This document shows positions 1 through 11,495 of a stretch of 64,000 bases of DNA, in pieces (positions within the stretch are counted from its first letter, which is position 1; every line of letters begins with the position of its first letter). The stretch is from Isoetes taiwanensis (lineage: Eukaryota; Streptophyta; Lycopodiopsida; Isoetales; Isoetaceae), in the NCBI GenBank assembly GCA_021234155.1, contig JAJEKV010000002.1:29385115-29449114 (forward strand). Reading direction: 5' to 3'. The notes beneath the pieces are model-generated. The model saw nothing but the letters and a program-made list of their open reading frames with translations, was not told where the DNA came from and ran no database searches. The position numbers and the translations under genes were made by a program.

Positions 1-120
1 GGTTCTTTTCCAACTGCAATGCTGATATATGCTGTTGGGACTATTGCTAACAAGTTAAGGAATTGCAATGGAAAGTCCAATCCAAAGTATCCCCTGTTGT
101 GTAAACAACAAGAAATGTAA
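1..120 (+). other. open coding-like stretch running in from the left edge
   Basis: Frame 1 is open from the first base to a TAA at 118-120, giving 39 residues with a hydrophobic start (FPTAMLIYAVGTIAN). It could be the last exon of a gene lying to the left of the window. I do not recognise it, and an open frame of this length can arise by chance. Confidence 0.2.
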
Positions 121-199
121 AAGAAGCGTTGCACATGGAGCCACTGTGCTATGAGTTCTAAGGCTGATAAGCCTGATTCAGAGGCCCTAGAACAGAGGT

Positions 200-448
200 C
201 TAGTTGATTCCCAGGACCCCAAAACCTTTGTCGGAGTCTTTGTCGTCATCACAGACAGGGGTTCTGATAATTCTTCCAAAGCATGGCTCTCTAAAATTGC
301 TCTGCTCCTGAAAATCAAGGCCGCCGTGTTGGCAAAACTTGCAGTGTAGAAAGACGTCAAATGGTTGTTGTTTACACTTAGGCGCCTCTCTGCATACAGC
401 AAGCTTGTCTGCTCGTTCCATCTGAAAGCTTAACCAGGTCTGCTTCAA
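200..448 (-). other. unrecognised coding-like stretch (82 codons)
   Basis: A minus-strand open frame with a Cys-rich centre (FLHCKFCQHGG) and an acidic tail (VCDDDKDSDKG). It has no ATG at its upstream end, so if real it is an internal or terminal exon. No family is recognised. An overlapping minus frame at 187-402 is equally open, so coding status is uncertain. Confidence 0.15.
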
Positions 449-2756
449 TTTTTATAGGGATTGTAAGCTCGCCAAGGTCATGAGATCCCGATTTGCATTG
501 TTTTGCCAGAGAGGAGGCCCTCTAAAATTACAGCCAATTGAAGTAAATATGATCTAGGATTTTCTTTCTTCTTCCCCTTTTTGCCTCTCGTCGGCGGTCC
601 GCTGCATACACGCTTAATTTATTCGAGAATTCAAAAAAGGCTACATTGGGAGAAGCATTGAAGGTAGGTATTCGATCGGGATGTTGTGAACGCTGATGAA
701 TGCTGTATTTGAACATTTATGGTGTTTAACGATATTTTGAAATCTTTTGGCGCAATATGTCTTGCCACTCTCCAAATGTGTAATAAAGGCTTTATCTCGT
801 TTTGTCATTGAATTTATGTTTGGCATGCTTTTTCTTGAAAGTTGCCTTTTCGTTCAAATTTAATGGTTTAGATTTGAGTGAGGCTAGAGCACTAGTGTAT
901 GATTTGGTAAACATGGATTTAGATGTTCTTGGTCGTGTTCTCATTGTATTTGCATGAAGGCATGTTTAACATCTGCAAGAGGCAATGCTTATTTTCATTA
1001 ACTTTGAAACAAGTATTGGAGCCCAATCTCACTTTTTATTAGATGGCTCTAATGCACATGGACCAAATTGGCCCTAATTTTGGCGCTCTTTTATTTCTCA
1101 CAGAAAATAGAACAACTTAGAACTTTCTCAACTTAGATCTGCATCATATGCAGTGGATGTGATTTTTGAAGACAACATAACATGCATGGAAGAAGAAACA
1201 TATGATTTAGGCACGACTGCCTGCCTGTTTACAGCAGATTCAGAATGCTGTGACAAAGTGGCAAAATGGTGATGTTTCGACTCCTAATAACCTTCAGGAT
1301 GATTGCCTCTACAGAATTCTCAACAAATAGCCTGATTTACAAAGATGGATGATTTAGTATAGTACGAAGAGGATCAAAACAAAACCTAACACAAGAAGCA
1401 GGGAAAAAATTAAGCATACTATATATTTTTTCATAAAAAATGGTTTGGCTATTTTTCAAAAATTTACCGTATTTTATGATATAAATTTGGCTAAAGTTAT
1501 TATTATTATTACATTTATATATATTTGGACTTGGCGAAACTTTTGAATTATGTATAAACTTTCACTTGGCTATGTTTTTTAACTGGAAAAAGCAAACAAT
1601 GTAAATTAAATTCTGTAGCTTTAGATAATTGTACTACAATTACAAATAATAATCAACAATCAAGGAACATACAATAATATTGAAAAACTTTTAACAGAAG
1701 CTCGCAACATAGCTTATAACATCCATAATCTGAACTACATTTAATGCAACGACACCTTGTAAATATGGTGATCAAATTGCACTTATCTCTAACCCCTGAA
1801 GGAAGATGTTATGCAACCAACTCGGGCATCTAGAGGGATATTAGCCATCTCTTACAGTTCCTCTTTGAAGATGCATATGTGGTATATATAATAAAAATTC
1901 AAGGTTTGAAAAACTACTATCATTAATGATGGTAGGTGGGGATGTGTAAAAGTCTATAATAAGAATTCATTTTTGTTTGGCTATTAATGATTTAATATAT
2001 AAATATTATAATATAAAGAAAGGCTAATCCCTTTTTCTTTAAGGAAAAGGGGGGAAAATAGTTTGGCTAATCCTAAAAAAATAATAGAGTGCTTGTTTTA
2101 ACTATGGCTATTTTTTATTTTTTTTAAAGAAATCTCTCTTCATAAAATTCGCCGCAAAAATTGCCTAGACCCCCTAAAAAATTGCCATTTGGCTATATAT
2201 AGCCACTAATTTTTTCCATGACAAGAAGGTTATTTACCTTTTGATGACGACAGGCCGCTTTCTCCAGCAACGTCCTACAGCTCATTCCTCCAGCTGCAAG
2301 GTAACAATTGACATTGTGAAAGGGAAGGACATTAAAGTTATGCTAGCAACTTATCGCTGGTTAAGACAAGGCTCAAGCTGATGCACATAAGCCAACAAAA
2401 GCTTGAAAGTAAAAGCACATAACGTGCTCAAATATATGGGCTATCTTCCATACTATGTAAACATGAGAAGCTGCTGTAAGAGTTATCGTGCGGGGGGACA
2501 ATAGAAAACCCTAGTGGGAAAATCCTGCAATCAAATTCATCTTTAATACCAGCCAACAGATCTATTGCTCGAGTTCTTAACGTCATATATAAATTTCATT
2601 TCATTTCATCTTTAGCATTATTATTAAGTTTGTAGCTACGAGATTGATAAAACGATTTATAAGAGGGATGAAACCTTTTGGAAGACTTCAATTGCTTGCT
2701 AGTGTTTCTTCATTGGCACGTCACCACTTATAAATCGATAATTGATGCCTTGCTTT
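449..2756. other. AT-rich intergenic DNA, no gene seen
   Basis: This 2.3-kb stretch is AT-rich with homopolymer runs and repeated short phrases such as 'ttggcta' (about 1440-1590 and 1975-2210), which suggests degraded transposon sequence. A short (TTTCA)n-like tract lies near 2595-2612 and resembles the 3' tail of the LINE found later in the 17-kb repeats. No open frame of convincing length or composition is present. Confidence 0.4.
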
Positions 2757-3398
2757 TTAAATTTCCGCCTTTAGCCATGCAATAGTTTGCATAAGTTGAC
2801 TGAAAATAAGGACCTGGAATGAAAATTGCCGTTCGGTACTTTGGGATGGAAACATTCTTATTTCAACTGTTCTCTGACCATTGCTAAATCTGCAAGGAGG
2901 ATTCTTCGTTTGGATTCCATGTGCACCGCATTCGTTTGGATTCCAGGAAGCTGTCATTTCTGCTGCAGGAACATGATGTTGAAGAGTCTGCCCCTTGCTA
3001 TATGTTACAAGATCATTTGTGGTGATTGAGAGTTTGCATACAGGGCATTTTGACATGCCTCCAATGCCTATTGTGGATATAACCATTCAACCTATTTGAA
3101 CTCTAAAAGCATGTTACTGTACAAGGGCGAAAGGAGAGTACCAATGACCACCTGGTGTTTTAGTGGGACATTCCATCATTTCAAAGTGTATTGCACATTC
3201 CCCTTCTAAATCATTTGTATCTGTAGGTGTTTGCATGCTATATGGGATGGTCTCTGTCATACCAATATGTATAGCTTCTCTCTTCTCCATGCTATTTAGC
3301 TCATCATGTGATCTAAATCCACCACTGGATAGCCTGTGAAACATCAAAAAGGCATCAATACCTTCCAATTTAAAAAAACAAGAAAATAATTTTTGCAA
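2757..3398 (-). pseudogene. possible gene remnant with a CPVC-type motif, two open blocks
   Basis: Two minus-strand open blocks lie next to each other: 3398-3114 (94 codons) and 3086-2757 (109 codons). The upstream block could end at a donor-like CCAG|GTGGTC near 3147. The downstream block follows an acceptor-like caaatag near 3092 and contains KCPVCKLSI, then a stretch including NDLVTYSKGQ. The simple splice joining these sites meets a stop, so I cannot build a coherent model. Inside the second block a 15-base phrase (tggaatccaaacgaa, as read on the minus strand) occurs twice about 27 bases apart, a small local duplication. The CPVC pair could be half of a zinc-binding module, but no family is recognised. 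Confidence 0.25.
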
Positions 3399-3583
3399 AG
3401 TAAATATGTTTTATTACTTCAAAGCTGGTTTTATTTGTGATACACATCAATACAACATGTCATTGGTTAAAATCCAGAAAAGAGAATCACGTAAGGGCAT
3501 TTCTAATTTCTAGAGGTGGGATAAAGCGAAGTTCTAACAATGTAAAATTTCTTCATCTCAAAAATTTTCATCATCTCAAAATT

Positions 3584-4128
3584 TCAGGAGTCCTTCTTGT
3601 TGCAGCTCTGAGAAGCCTGACAATCAGCATTGCTTAAGACCATAATACCTAAAAGAATGAGCAGAGCACCTACAAGCCATTTTAAAGTTGATATTCAATC
3701 AAGTGTTAATATAATTAGCTAAGTTTCTCGATCATTACAATACCCAAGGAAAAAATGTAGAAGGCATACCTGAATATGCAAAACTTTACCAAATAACAAG
3801 AACCCTGCGAATCCTGAGAGAAGAAAATTCGCTACAAAGTTGACAACTGTAGCTTGGAGAGATTAAAGGATCTTAAGACTGGTGACATAATAAGTCCACA
3901 TGATTACATTGCACAACATGACCCCAAAATACGTTGCAACTTTCTGAGCCAAGCTCAACTGTTCCTTGTTTTCTTCATCAGCCCATTTTATCCTAGTGTT
4001 CTGTAACAAACTTAAATTACATAAAAAAAGGGGACTAATACCTCTTCAAAGGATGCACATTTAGCTAGCACCGCACCCGTAGCAGCCAAAGCGCCTGCCG
4101 AAATAGCCCACGCTAAACCTGCGCCCAT
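3584..4128 (-). pseudogene. TMEM42-like (drug/metabolite transporter-like) membrane protein gene, broken
   Basis: Three minus-strand exons can be read. Exon 1 (4128-4042, 29 codons) starts at an ATG and gives a small-residue-rich helix (AISAGALAATGAVLAK). It ends at a clean donor GAAGAG|GTATTAG. Exon 2 (4000-3770, 77 codons, acceptor ttgttacag, donor TTCAG|GTATGCC) contains CNVIMWTYYVTSLK and then SLQATVVNFVANFLLSGFAG, the typical 'SLxxxxSxxxTVxNFxxxxxLS' region of the TMEM42 family. Exon 3 (about 3691-3584) continues with LKWLVGALLILLGIMVLS and ends at TGA (3586-3584). Known family members are small four- to five-helix membrane proteins of unclear function. Two faults are visible: a TAA at 3865-3863 between the SLK and SLQ segments, and no AG acceptor before exon 3 (tatcaac where tatcag would fit). 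It is either a decayed copy or carries consensus errors; the second fault lies at a possible former CAG. Confidence 0.7.
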
Positions 4129-4140
4129 TCTTGCCTCCGG

Positions 4141-4415
4141 AAGAACCGACACCAAGGCTGAGTCCGAAAGTGGATCACAATGCAGTATATAAGCTACAAT
4201 ATGGTTATGAAAGAGATGTGATGCACAAATGCAAAACTGTCGAAGAACATACCATCCTTGATGAGAAGATTCATAGATTACAAAATGATCTGAACTCAAA
4301 ATCCTTGGAAATATCTAAAGTGCATAATAAAAATGTGGATCTCAATCAAAAAATTTGCCGAGCTATTCTAATCCAAAATCTTGAAGATGAGGCATTGCAG
4401 CCACATCACTTATGA
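4141..4415 (+). repeat. dispersed repeat segment with a coiled-coil-like frame
   Basis: Bases from about 4141 to 4235 (ccgacaccaaggctgag... ggttatgaaagagatgtg) recur, diverged, at 17223-17310 on the far side of the copia element. Here the plus frame stays open to 4415 with a charged, heptad-like composition (VEEHTILDEKIHRLQNDLN), which looks like part of a coiled coil. It may be an exon fragment copied to two places, but I cannot name the parent gene. Confidence 0.35.
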
Positions 4416-4659
4416 AGTAATAAATTCTCCTCGTTGATGCTGTCAAGTTCAGATGTAGTGCAGCTTAAAAATTGCAGTGCAATATATAAATCGCATCTCA
4501 GCAGGATACAGACTGAAGATCTACAGACTGAATAAAACCTACAGAGCACGCTATCCATGTTCAAGACAATGAGGATAAAAAAATGCAGAAAACCATCAGA
4601 AACATGATCGATGGAGCTACCATTTTTTACTTCAACAGATTTGATATTTGATAGCTGCC

Positions 4660-5340
4660 TTGCGTGCAGGTGGACACAGAGGCCGATCGTGACAGCCTGC
4701 GGGAGTACCTGGACGCTTGCTTCCTTGGCAAGCTCTGGGACCCTGGCGCAATCCCATGTTAGCCCGGGGCCCGCAGCTCTACCTGCGTTCCCAGCTGCCC
4801 CTGAAAAAGCGCAGACTCATTGCCTCCATTCGCACAAGTGCCCACCATCTTCGCATCGAGACGGGCAGGTGGATTGGGGAGCCCCGCTAGGACAGGCTCT
4901 ATCAGTGCTGTCAAACGGGTGCCATTGAGAATGAGTTTCACACTTTCCAGAGTTGCCCAGCATTCAGTCAGATCCGAGCCAGATACGCTCTCTTAGTACG
5001 GCCGGACTTGCCCCTACATTTGTTAATGAACACACCGTCAGTACGTGCTCTGGGGTCGTACATTCAAGAGGTACTAGATCTGCGAGCTCACCTTTGCCCC
5101 CGCTTGGCTGCCCGCTGATCAGGCACTACGGGTGCGGTGCATGAGTGTATATATTTGTGTGTTTTTGCATTTTGTATATTAGAACAGTTTGTCAGCAAGT
5201 TGATTGCTGCCACGGTTTTTCCCTCGAAAACCCTTCGGGGCGGGGGGTTTTTTAATCCGGGTAGTAATCCGCTTGCTGCGCTTTTGTATTGGGTCCCATA
5301 GACCGATTGGTCTCCGTGGACGATAAAAATACCTTCCTTC
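4660..5340 (+). mobile_element. 5'-truncated LINE (GC-rich family), 3' end only
   Basis: Reading the plus strand with one or two frame changes gives the C-terminal end of a LINE ORF2: KKRRLIASIRTSAHHLRIETGRW near 4805, then CQTGAIENEFHTFQSCP and a tail ending AHLCPRLAA near 5110. This C-x-x-C...H...C pattern is the zinc-knuckle region after the reverse transcriptase of plant LINEs. The 3' UTR holds a hairpin at 5221-5240 (ccctcgaaaacccttcgggg) and ends with gtggacgataaaaa and a ccttccttcc tail. The same 3' end occurs in reverse at 6510-6620, so this is a second member of the family nested in the copia element. The 5' limit is approximate. It is GC-rich, unlike the AT-rich flanks. Confidence 0.75.
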
Positions 5341-5457
5341 CTTCGTTCCTTGAAAAGATACCAAGATAAAGGAAGTATCAGAGGAACCATTGAGGAAGAA
5401 ATCTTTAATCCGGAGAGAATATGCACCATATTAAATAGACAACCTGGCCCTAATGTA
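5341..5457. other. short spacer between LINE fragment and copia element
   Basis: Flanking sequence up to the 5-bp target site atgta (5453-5457). A short plus frame (including GTIEEEIFNPERI) is open here, but it is too short to judge. Confidence 0.3.
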
Positions 5458-5876
5458 TGATGGAAATGTTGGAACATTCATTGACCTAAGCTAACATTTG
5501 TATCATTGAATATTCAAATGTCTAAGACCATGGTCTTAGGCTGTAAATAATTATTATATGAATTATCCCATAAATCTAGCTCGGTGAACAGTGTCACCGG
5601 CCAGGTGTTTGCAAAAACATGGATCTAGCAACCGACATGCTGATCCAAAGGCATCGATTCTTGGATTACTGCTAAGCTGTGATCCGATATTGTATATAAG
5701 CAGAATTTTAAGTTAAACAGAGTATCGAGCTCTTTGCTGTGATCGATCAAAGTTGTTCTTCTGAGTATACGATTAAGTTTCGTGAATAATGCTTGGTTCA
5801 ATATTAACTAGGTGTATGACATGTGTAATAACTAATGGTTGGATATTGAAATTAATATTGGATCAAATTCCTTTCA
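5458..5876 (+). repeat. 5' LTR of the copia element
   Basis: This 419-bp LTR begins TGATGGAAATG and ends ATTCCTTTCA; the same ends flank the internal region at 15063 and 16947. It holds tgtatataagcag (about 5690-5702), a reasonable TATA box for the element's own transcript. About 85 bp of its middle (roughly 5622-5712) are missing from the 3' copy, where an insertion sits. Confidence 0.9.
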
Positions 5877-5877
5877 G

Positions 5878-5890
5878 TGGTATCAGAGCA
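5878..5890 (+). promoter_or_regulatory. primer-binding site for initiator tRNA-Met
   Basis: TGGTATCAGAGCA begins two bases after the 5' LTR. This is the standard plant copia primer-binding site, complementary to the 3' end of initiator methionine tRNA. Confidence 0.93.
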
Positions 5891-5900
5891 GGATTGCACA

Positions 5901-6509
5901 ATGTCTACACGATTTGGAGCAACACTCTTGAGTTCTATTGACATTTTCCGGGGAGTTGGAGGATTTCAAATATGGAAAGAGAGAATCAAAGAGGTCTTGC
6001 AATTTGAAGGTCTGTGGCATATTGTTGAGCCAAATGCTGAGATTAGTGATGAAGCAAGCAGCACTGCAGTTGGTGAATCTTCAGCAGCAAGGTCAGGAGA
6101 ATCCACTGCTAAATCAAAGGAGGTAAGTATAAGCAGTGATAAGCTAGGAGAAGATTTGAAAAACAGTCAAGCCAAAGCTATAATCATGTGTAAAGTTGCC
6201 CCTAGCATAATGCTAAAATTAAGAAATTTGAGTCCTAAGAGGCTTGGAAATATCTGATCAAGACATACCAAACTAAGAGCTCTTCTCAGATAGATGTGTT
6301 GGAAAAGGAAATTAGAAAATTAAGGTATGATGAGAAGATAGACTTGACCACATTATTCCACAAGTTTGATTCATTGTGTGCAGAGGCAGTTGGTGTAACA
6401 ATGTCTGAAAATCATCAGATCTTAGCAATATAAAAAATGTTCATTAACTATGGAACATTGGCCACACTTATTAGAACTATTGCTAAAACTAGGAATAGAA
6501 TAGAATATG
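5901..6509 (+). pseudogene. gag: copia gag, N-terminal part (broken)
   Basis: The ATG at 5901 is the first after the primer site and gives MSTRFGATLLSSIDIF and then GGFQIWKERIKEVLQ, the usual start of a copia Gag. The frame shifts near 6240: the next frame continues with EAWKYLIKTYQTKSSSQ and DVLEKEIRKLRYDEKID, typical of the UBN2/retrotransposon gag domain. That frame meets a TAA in the phrase gcaatataaaaaatg (6426-6440). The sequence is then cut by the nested LINE after ...RNRIEYD at about 6509. The C-terminal part resumes at about 11496. Confidence 0.85.
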
Positions 6510-7314
6510 ATTTTATCGTCCACGAAGACCAACTGGCCTATGGGACCCAAGTACAAAGAGAGAGCAGCAGGCGTATTACTACCAGGATTTAAAAACCCCC
6601 GCCCCGAAGGGTTTTCGGGGGAAAAACCTTAGTAGCAATAAGGATGCTGACATACTGCACAGTTATATACATAATCACAAGTACAAATTTGAGGTTAATG
6701 CCTGACGGGGGACATAACCGAAGTTCACAGATCCATTACCTCCTGAGGTAATGATCCCAACAAGCCTACAGAGGCCGCGTGCTCATTAGCTCATGCAAGG
6801 CCTCGATGGGGCATAACTAACCGAAAGCATACCGAGGCGGATATGCTAGTAATGTAACAGCCCGGAGGGCGTGACTTTCATCCTCAATGGCTACTGCTGA
6901 CGCTGACCGGCGCACTCTGCCCTCACGCTGCCCTCCCTAATCCATCTCCTTGTCTCAATGCGGAGGTGGTGTGCACATGTCGCGAATAGAAGCAATCACC
7001 CTGCGCGCTTTTTCATGGGTAGATGGGTGCGCAGTAGTGGTGTGGGCCCCTCGTGAGCATGGGATTAACCTCGCTGTCGATAATTTGCCACCTTGACATG
7101 TGACAGGGCCTCTGCATCCCAAAGCTTGGCCATGAAGCAAGCATCCAAATCTTTGCTTCAAGGTCAAGCTTCTTGATAGGTGTATGCACTGTCCACATCC
7201 GTGTGCCTCGCACATTCCATAGCGAGAACCACGGGCTTGCTTGTCTTTCCAAGCAAGCTTTGAGTCGCCCGGGCCCCATCGCCCTTTGCCAAAGCAAGGT
7301 TGGGCAGCCGGGCT

Positions 7315-8553
7315 TCATCCATAGCCACCACCTTCGAAGTAAATAATGTAACGCCCAAATAAGCAGCCCCCCTCAGAATGGAAGGAAGCCTGTCTCCCCG
7401 GAGCAAGATCCCGATATGGGACCGTGGACTTCACTCCCAAAGGTCGGGCCAAGAAGGCCTTCGTACCTGCTCTAGATCGCTCCAAGTGGTGAGGGATATC
7501 ACCGCCCCCACACTTCCATAGAGGAGGACCGATTCGACCAAGGCCCTGAACAAGTGTGCCCGGTGACCCCATGCATACTGACTCGCCTTGTGATTTGTTG
7601 TTTTGCATTGCATACGTGGGCTTTCCAAACTTGCAGCGACCCGTAAACCCGATGGATGCATCCCAAGTGTGTGGTAGTAGAAAACTCAATGCCCAAATAC
7701 TTATAAGATCGAGCCACCTCCACTACCCGCCCCTCGGTAAGTGAATGAGGGAAGGCGTGGGTGCCGGATGATGGGACCAAAGAAGACTTTGTCTTGGCCA
7801 AGTTAACTCTCATGTCGCTGAATTGGCGTAAAGTGTCCAAAGCATCCGGTGGCGCTGCATGTCCTCCGGGTATATCGCGGCAGGTCAACATCATCGGCAT
7901 ATATGAGTTGCTTGGATTATGTGGTGCATCAATCGAAAGCTCCTCCCCCCCTCCCCGTGCTCGGCTAGCCATTCTTCTAGCTGGTCAATGTACAAGCCGA
8001 AGAGCGTCCGGGGGATAGAGGGCAGCCCCGACGCACCCCAATGCTACTAACAACAACGGCTCCCCAACAAGTGAGACGACCGAGCAAGCCTCGTGATAGT
8101 CCAGATATAGCATTCTCAAGTCGACGGGGTCCCTAGTCAGCCTCTCAATCATCCCACAACTTATCCCGAGGCACCGTGGTCAAAAGCCTTTCGCGAAATC
8201 CACAAAGCAACAAAGATGATTCTCGGCGTTGATTCCGCTATCCTCTATGAGTGTTCGCAGAGTGAAGATATGGTCAATAGTAGAATGCCGGGGCGAAGCT
8301 CCTGCATGTGAGAGCCCGCGACTTCTCCATCCTCCGCCCAAAGTGTCATTTGCTCAAGAATCCCTAAGCAACTTGGCAAAGACGAGAATCGACCATAATG
8401 GTACGATAGTTGGTCAATGTGGGGGTCCCCCGCTTTGTATATGGGCACAACTCTACCGGTAGTCCAAAGGCGGGGGAAGCCTTCTTGCAATGCCCCCGTT
8501 GAAGAGTGTTGTGAGAACCGCACCATTGGGGGCCGCCCACTTGAGAAGCTCAC
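7315..8553 (-). pseudogene. LINE ORF2 reverse transcriptase, fragmented
   Basis: Minus frames at 8553-8245 (GRVVPIYKAGDPHIDQLSYH), 7972-7499 (MRVNLAKTKSSL, VARSYKYLGIEF) and 7689-7315 follow the motif order of LINE reverse transcriptases: the 'PIxKxGDxxxxxxYRPI' finger motif, the region after the catalytic site, then 'NxxKxxxM' and 'YKYLG'. The YADD box itself is not readable because of frame breaks between about 7900 and 8000. The element cannot make active enzyme from this sequence. Confidence 0.7.
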
Positions 8554-9631
8554 CGCATACCATCCAAATCGGCCGCCTTCCCTAGCTGGGCTTGCAGCCC
8601 ATTATGACATCCCTTCAGAATGACCAATTAACTAGGGCCCGTCGCGGAGGTAATCGGGTGCCCGGCTTCCCATTGGGTCATACAGCTGCTGCAAGTATCT
8701 CACCCATTGTTCCCGGTAATATTTCCCGTGGGTGTCGCAGGCTTACTCAAGACCTTTCTCCGAAGGTCCTAGGGTGGCGGTCTAGTACACCAAACATCTG
8801 GCATTCTGGTGCTCGCAAGGTACCCGGCTTTCTTGGTCTTGAGGAAGGAGCTGTATTGATGGACGGCTCCACGGGCGAATGGTGGGTCCAGACTTGGCGG
8901 AGCCATCGTTTCACTCCCGACATCTCACCATCGAACCGGTGATTGCGGGGAAGGTGGTTGCAGCCTTTGTGGATCGCCGAGAGCTGCCTCTCCCAAAGCA
9001 TCGGCCCCTACCCTCGAAGAGCCGGTTCACCCGGCTATCTATCGCTGAAGTGTGGGGAGCTGCAAGCACTCCCGGCGCTCATGCTCAAGCATCCTCGCAT
9101 AGACCGACCGCGATGATCATAGTCCGCACGACCGCGGGTACATGGGGTGTTGGGGCAATGGGTGCTCGATTGGCACCGCCAATCTATCTAGAACACAATG
9201 ATGGTCGAGTCTACTTCCTCGTCCCACCACCGGCCCCGACATAATCGTGAGAGTGATCAAGTGTAGGCATTGCTCGTCCGCTAGCACGTAATCCACCACA
9301 CCGGGTGCACGCCCCCACAGTTCTCCGTCTACAAGTGAAGCGGCCGGAGGACTACCATCGTGCCGGCCATTGCAAATGACCAGTCAAAGACACCGCCCGG
9401 CCATAAAGAAATGCCGGCCATACCGCGGTCACCGGTCATCATCCGATGCCCTTGGCCAAACCATCTCTGCGGGGCCCATTTGCAACACATCCTCAGCTAG
9501 AGGTGCGAATTTTGGGATCTGCTCTGCCTTTAATACACGCATTGAAATCTCCAAGCAACATGACCTTGCCCAATTGTTCCATCACTGTGATGTCATCATA
9601 TAGATCGACATAGGGCTCCCCCTCATCCACA

Positions 9632-9979
9632 TCAAGTTGCTCTCAAAGATGTGGGAAGTAGCAAGCCGCCACAAAGAGAGGGTCGCCATCGATGTTCTCG
9701 CGACTGCATGCCATTGTTATCAGTTGTGCTGTCATGCGCCTTGCACAGGGAGACCGATTGGGCCAAGGCTGTCTGGTAGTAACACACAATTCCTCCGTGT
9801 CCTCGTTTCCCGGTGCACTCATTGAAGACGGAGTAGCGCTGGTATCCTGGCAAATCAGGTAGCATGTGACCAGCATGTTCCCATGTTTCCATGAGGAAGA
9901 TAAGGTCCATGTCCATGGCGATGGAATTGAGACTGTCCCCCTTCTGCCATGGAAAGCCACGGCAATTCCAAAATACCAC
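9632..9979 (-). pseudogene. LINE ORF2 endonuclease domain fragment
   Basis: The minus frame contains FWNCRGFPW, SIAMDMDLIFLMETWEH and GGIVCYYQTA. The N-C-R-G and L-x-E-T-W motifs are the metal-binding start of the AP-type endonuclease that nicks target DNA in LINEs. Only about 115 residues remain open, so this is a fragment of the enzyme. It lies upstream, in LINE orientation, of the reverse transcriptase pieces, as expected. Confidence 0.7.
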
Positions 9980-11495
9980 GCTGAGGCACGATCCCTATTT
10001 AGTGGCATGCATCGCCACTTCAGGTCCGGTGGTAGTGGTGGTCCCAGGGGGAGCGGAAGATGTGGATGCCTCAGGCTGGGGCCCCTCGAGGGACTTCGAG
10101 GGGCGGAGTGCCCGCATCCCCGCTTGGTCTGCCTGAATTCCCCGTGATCCTTCCCCGGACCAGCCCCGGGCCCCTCCATGTCCGCGGCGCCCCGACTTTG
10201 GCCAGCTCACGCCGGGTCTCTTCTGTCTTTGGGGTCAAGTCCCGATCAACGTCTGAGCCGTGCCCTTCAACTTCCCGGCGACGGCAGGATGGCCACCCGC
10301 CCGCACGCTCTCAATCGCGGAAGATGACCACCGGGCATCGTATTTGAATTCCATGACGACTTCGCCTTTCCAATGGTCACGGTGCCGGAAGTCCAAGATC
10401 TGTGTCTGGAGTCGGGAAGTGAGATGTTCTCCCGACTCCTCCGTCGGGCCCTCGCGACTACCACATTGCGGCTCCTCGCGTCTCTGCTCTCGAGTTCCGG
10501 CGGGGGCGCACTGTGTTGGTTGAGGTGGATGAGGCATAGGCCGTGGCCGGGCGCTGGGTGGTGGCGCCCGGCGTGATCTGATGTGTCCAGGCAGCAGTGT
10601 TGCGTGCTGACACAGTAGGCTGGTGGGTTCAAGGGGTTGGTGTGTTCTTTCTTTGTGGTTTTTACGTTCTCCTGAGTCTGAGCTCAGCTCTTGCAGGACG
10701 TTGTCATGTCTTGCCATCTCCCGCGTGCAATGGCAGAGTTGCTCATGTGCCTCGGCCTGGAGGCCCTTGCCTTGCTGGGCAACGGCCGCCCGAAGCTCCT
10801 GTAGCTCCCGATCTCGTGCTAAATCCTTATTACGGCGAGCCAGTTACGCTGGCTAGCTTCCAAAGCAGCCTGGACTCCTTGTCTCACAGTGGCGGCCTCC
10901 GCAACCTCTGACAGGAGGGCGGCCTGTGCTCCTCGTGCCGTGGCCTTAGCCTCCTCAACCTCGGCCTGGATCCGAGAGGCGGTTACGTTCACAGTGTCTC
11001 CTGCTCTACCTCGGTTCATCCCCGCATACCAGCTTCCATAGCTGCCAACACGCGGTGTCTACACGCCTCATATCCGCAAGCTCCTGGCTGGTATTGCTGT
11101 CAAAATTGTAGCAAGTGGATGCTATCATCCGCCTGTCAAATCTGCTGATCCTCCCCATTACGTAATTAGCCGCTTTTTTACGCACCAATCGCCAAAGCAA
11201 CATCCGAGATGTTATGTTCTCCACCTCTCGCTCGAGGCCCGCAAGGCATGCACCGCTGGCCTCAACCCTCGCCGGATGCGGCTCCAAGGTTCGACCGGTG
11301 GATTGCCCGTGGCCCGCCCGTCGGGTCGACCGGGCCTTGGCTCGGCCTCCTCTTCATGGAAGACGCTCTCCCTCCTGCCTCGAGGCCTCTTCCTTGGTGG
11401 CCCCGCTTCATGGTCTTCCCCAGAGGGCTCTGCCTGCGTGGGGTCAACCGGTGGTTGGTGTGTTTGGGCCTTCCCAGGATGGGTTGGTGTGGTCT

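Larger units (their letters stand above)
6510..11495 (-). mobile_element. LINE inserted in reverse inside the copia gag, badly degraded
   Basis: This block of about 5 kb is GC-rich, unlike the copia sequence on either side, and reads as a LINE on the minus strand. From its 5' end (high coordinates): an ORF1-like region with an Ala/Glu-rich coiled-coil frame (11019-10819) and Pro/Arg-rich frames (10717-10235); an AP-endonuclease start (VFWNCRGFPW, LIFLMETWEH, 9979-9632); reverse transcriptase pieces (VVPIYKAGDP near 8450, RVNLAKTKS near 7810, SYKYLGIEFS near 7715); a C-terminal zinc region near 7000; and the family 3' UTR hairpin (6592-6614, ccccgaagggttttcgggg). Frames are interrupted every few hundred bases. 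Gag coding resumes immediately beyond 11495, and I see no clear target duplication. Confidence 0.85.

Noticed and set aside
10235-10717. 160-codon Arg/Pro-rich minus frame as a host gene
   Set aside because: It lies within the LINE upstream of the endonuclease, where ORF1 is expected, and the surrounding frames are broken.
11209-11495. N-terminal 95 codons of the long copia frame, starting at 11209
   Set aside because: This stretch is antisense LINE sequence that happens to be open; copia Gag homology starts at about 11496.
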